64,000 nucleotides of DNA from Phaseolus vulgaris. Taxonomy: Eukaryota; Streptophyta; Magnoliopsida; Fabales; Fabaceae. The stretch's first letter is position 1. Each line of letters begins with the position of its first letter. Of the stretch, positions 63,707 through 64,000 are shown one piece after another. The stretch is from NCBI RefSeq assembly GCF_000499845.2, contig NC_023753.2, positions 248,001 to 312,000 of the forward strand, given 5' to 3'. The position numbers and the translations under genes are program-made. The notes beneath the pieces were generated by a model. That model was given only the letters and a program-made list of their open reading frames with translations. It did not search any database and was not told the origin of the DNA.

Positions 63707-64000
63707 ATGGCTTCTTCCGCTTCCGCTGCCACTATGGCTTCTTCTTTAGTCATTATGCCGGATTCATCTATTTATACTAATTACGTCAATGTTCATCTTT
63801 CCATTGACAAATTGGATGGAACCAATTATGACACTTGGGCATCAGATATTAAATTATGGCTTAAGAGTCAAGGTTATGTTGATCATCTTACTCATCCTAC
63901 TCTTGCTGAAAATGAGGTTGTTCGTTGGTCGAAAATTGATGCTCAATTATGCATTGTTATCAAATCGACCATTCACTCATCTTTAAAACAAATTTTTCGT
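63707..64000 (+). CDS. Ty1/copia gag, N-terminal part (runs off the window)
   Basis: Open from ATG at 63707 to the window edge, 98 codons. After a Ala/Ser-rich start (MASSASAATMASSLVIMPDS) it has the copia gag N-terminal signature IDKLDGTNYDTWASDIKLWL, then KSQGYVDHLT and VRWSKIDAQLCIVIKSTIHS. A second in-frame ATG is at 63734. No stop occurs in the visible part, suggesting a young element. It is not the frame at 63789-63986, which is a shadow. Confidence 0.88.
   Translation, partial: MASSASAATMASSLVIMPDSSIYTNYVNVHLSIDKLDGTNYDTWASDIKLWLKSQGYVDHLTHPTLAENEVVRWSKIDAQLCIVIKSTIHSSLKQIFR

Noticed and set aside
63447..63753. Open frames of 71-100 codons over the 11-bp repeat as genes
   Set aside because: They exist because the repeat unit has no stop in any frame. 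The translations are simple Arg/Pro/Gly repeats on both strands.

Overview
The window is plant nuclear DNA. Its genes are split by GT-AG introns, lie in AT-rich spacers, and belong to plant families (DUF1685, Pti1-like kinase, isopropylmalate synthase). A legume of the bean tribe (Phaseolus/Vigna type) is my best guess. This rests on the general look of the genes and on the ~538-bp satellite, whose monomer size recalls the 528-bp subtelomeric khipu satellite of common bean. That is inference, not an alignment. No bacterial genes, CRISPR arrays, working RNA genes or intact virus were seen.

Layout: 1-7203 is a tandem satellite array, about 13 monomers, with a block of four monomers duplicated essentially perfectly. 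7204-11304 is spacer holding a cluster of ACGT motifs and a decayed insertion of plastid DNA (trnI-trnA region). 11305-11718 (+) is a single-exon DUF1685 gene. 15557-21436 (-) is a 14-exon nucleotide-sugar transporter of the CMP-sialic acid transporter-like clade. 22.1-27.5 kb is AT-rich spacer with two foldback elements and small tandem repeats. 27576-31238 (-) is a 7-exon unknown protein, probably plastid-targeted. 32265-35095 (-) is a Gemin2/SIP1 homologue. 37168-40506 (-) is a Pti1-like protein kinase with a GC-AG intron and an intronic MITE. 44921-45881 (+) is the 20S proteasome beta-4 subunit (PBD). 46.5-48.2 kb (-) is a dead Ty1/copia fossil. 49489-55316 (-) is a TMEM120/TMPIT-like membrane protein with a repetitive ~0.9-kb insertion in one intron. 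58655-59983 (-) holds only the last six exons of 2-isopropylmalate synthase. From 61154 a Ty3/gypsy element (LTR, primer-binding site, gag) begins and is itself broken by a Ty1/copia element (LTR, primer-binding site, 11-bp repeat leader, start of gag) that runs off the window.

The genes are ordinary single-copy housekeeping or signalling genes and do not form a pathway or cluster. For six of them I worked out every coding exon, and the reading phase is kept across all junctions; the synthase is supported only for its C-terminal part. I found no convincing new biological system. The most interesting material is genome structure: the higher-order satellite duplication, the nested retroelements beside an incomplete IPMS gene, a foldback element carrying three ABRE-like boxes upstream of the transporter, and the plastid-derived tRNA fossil.
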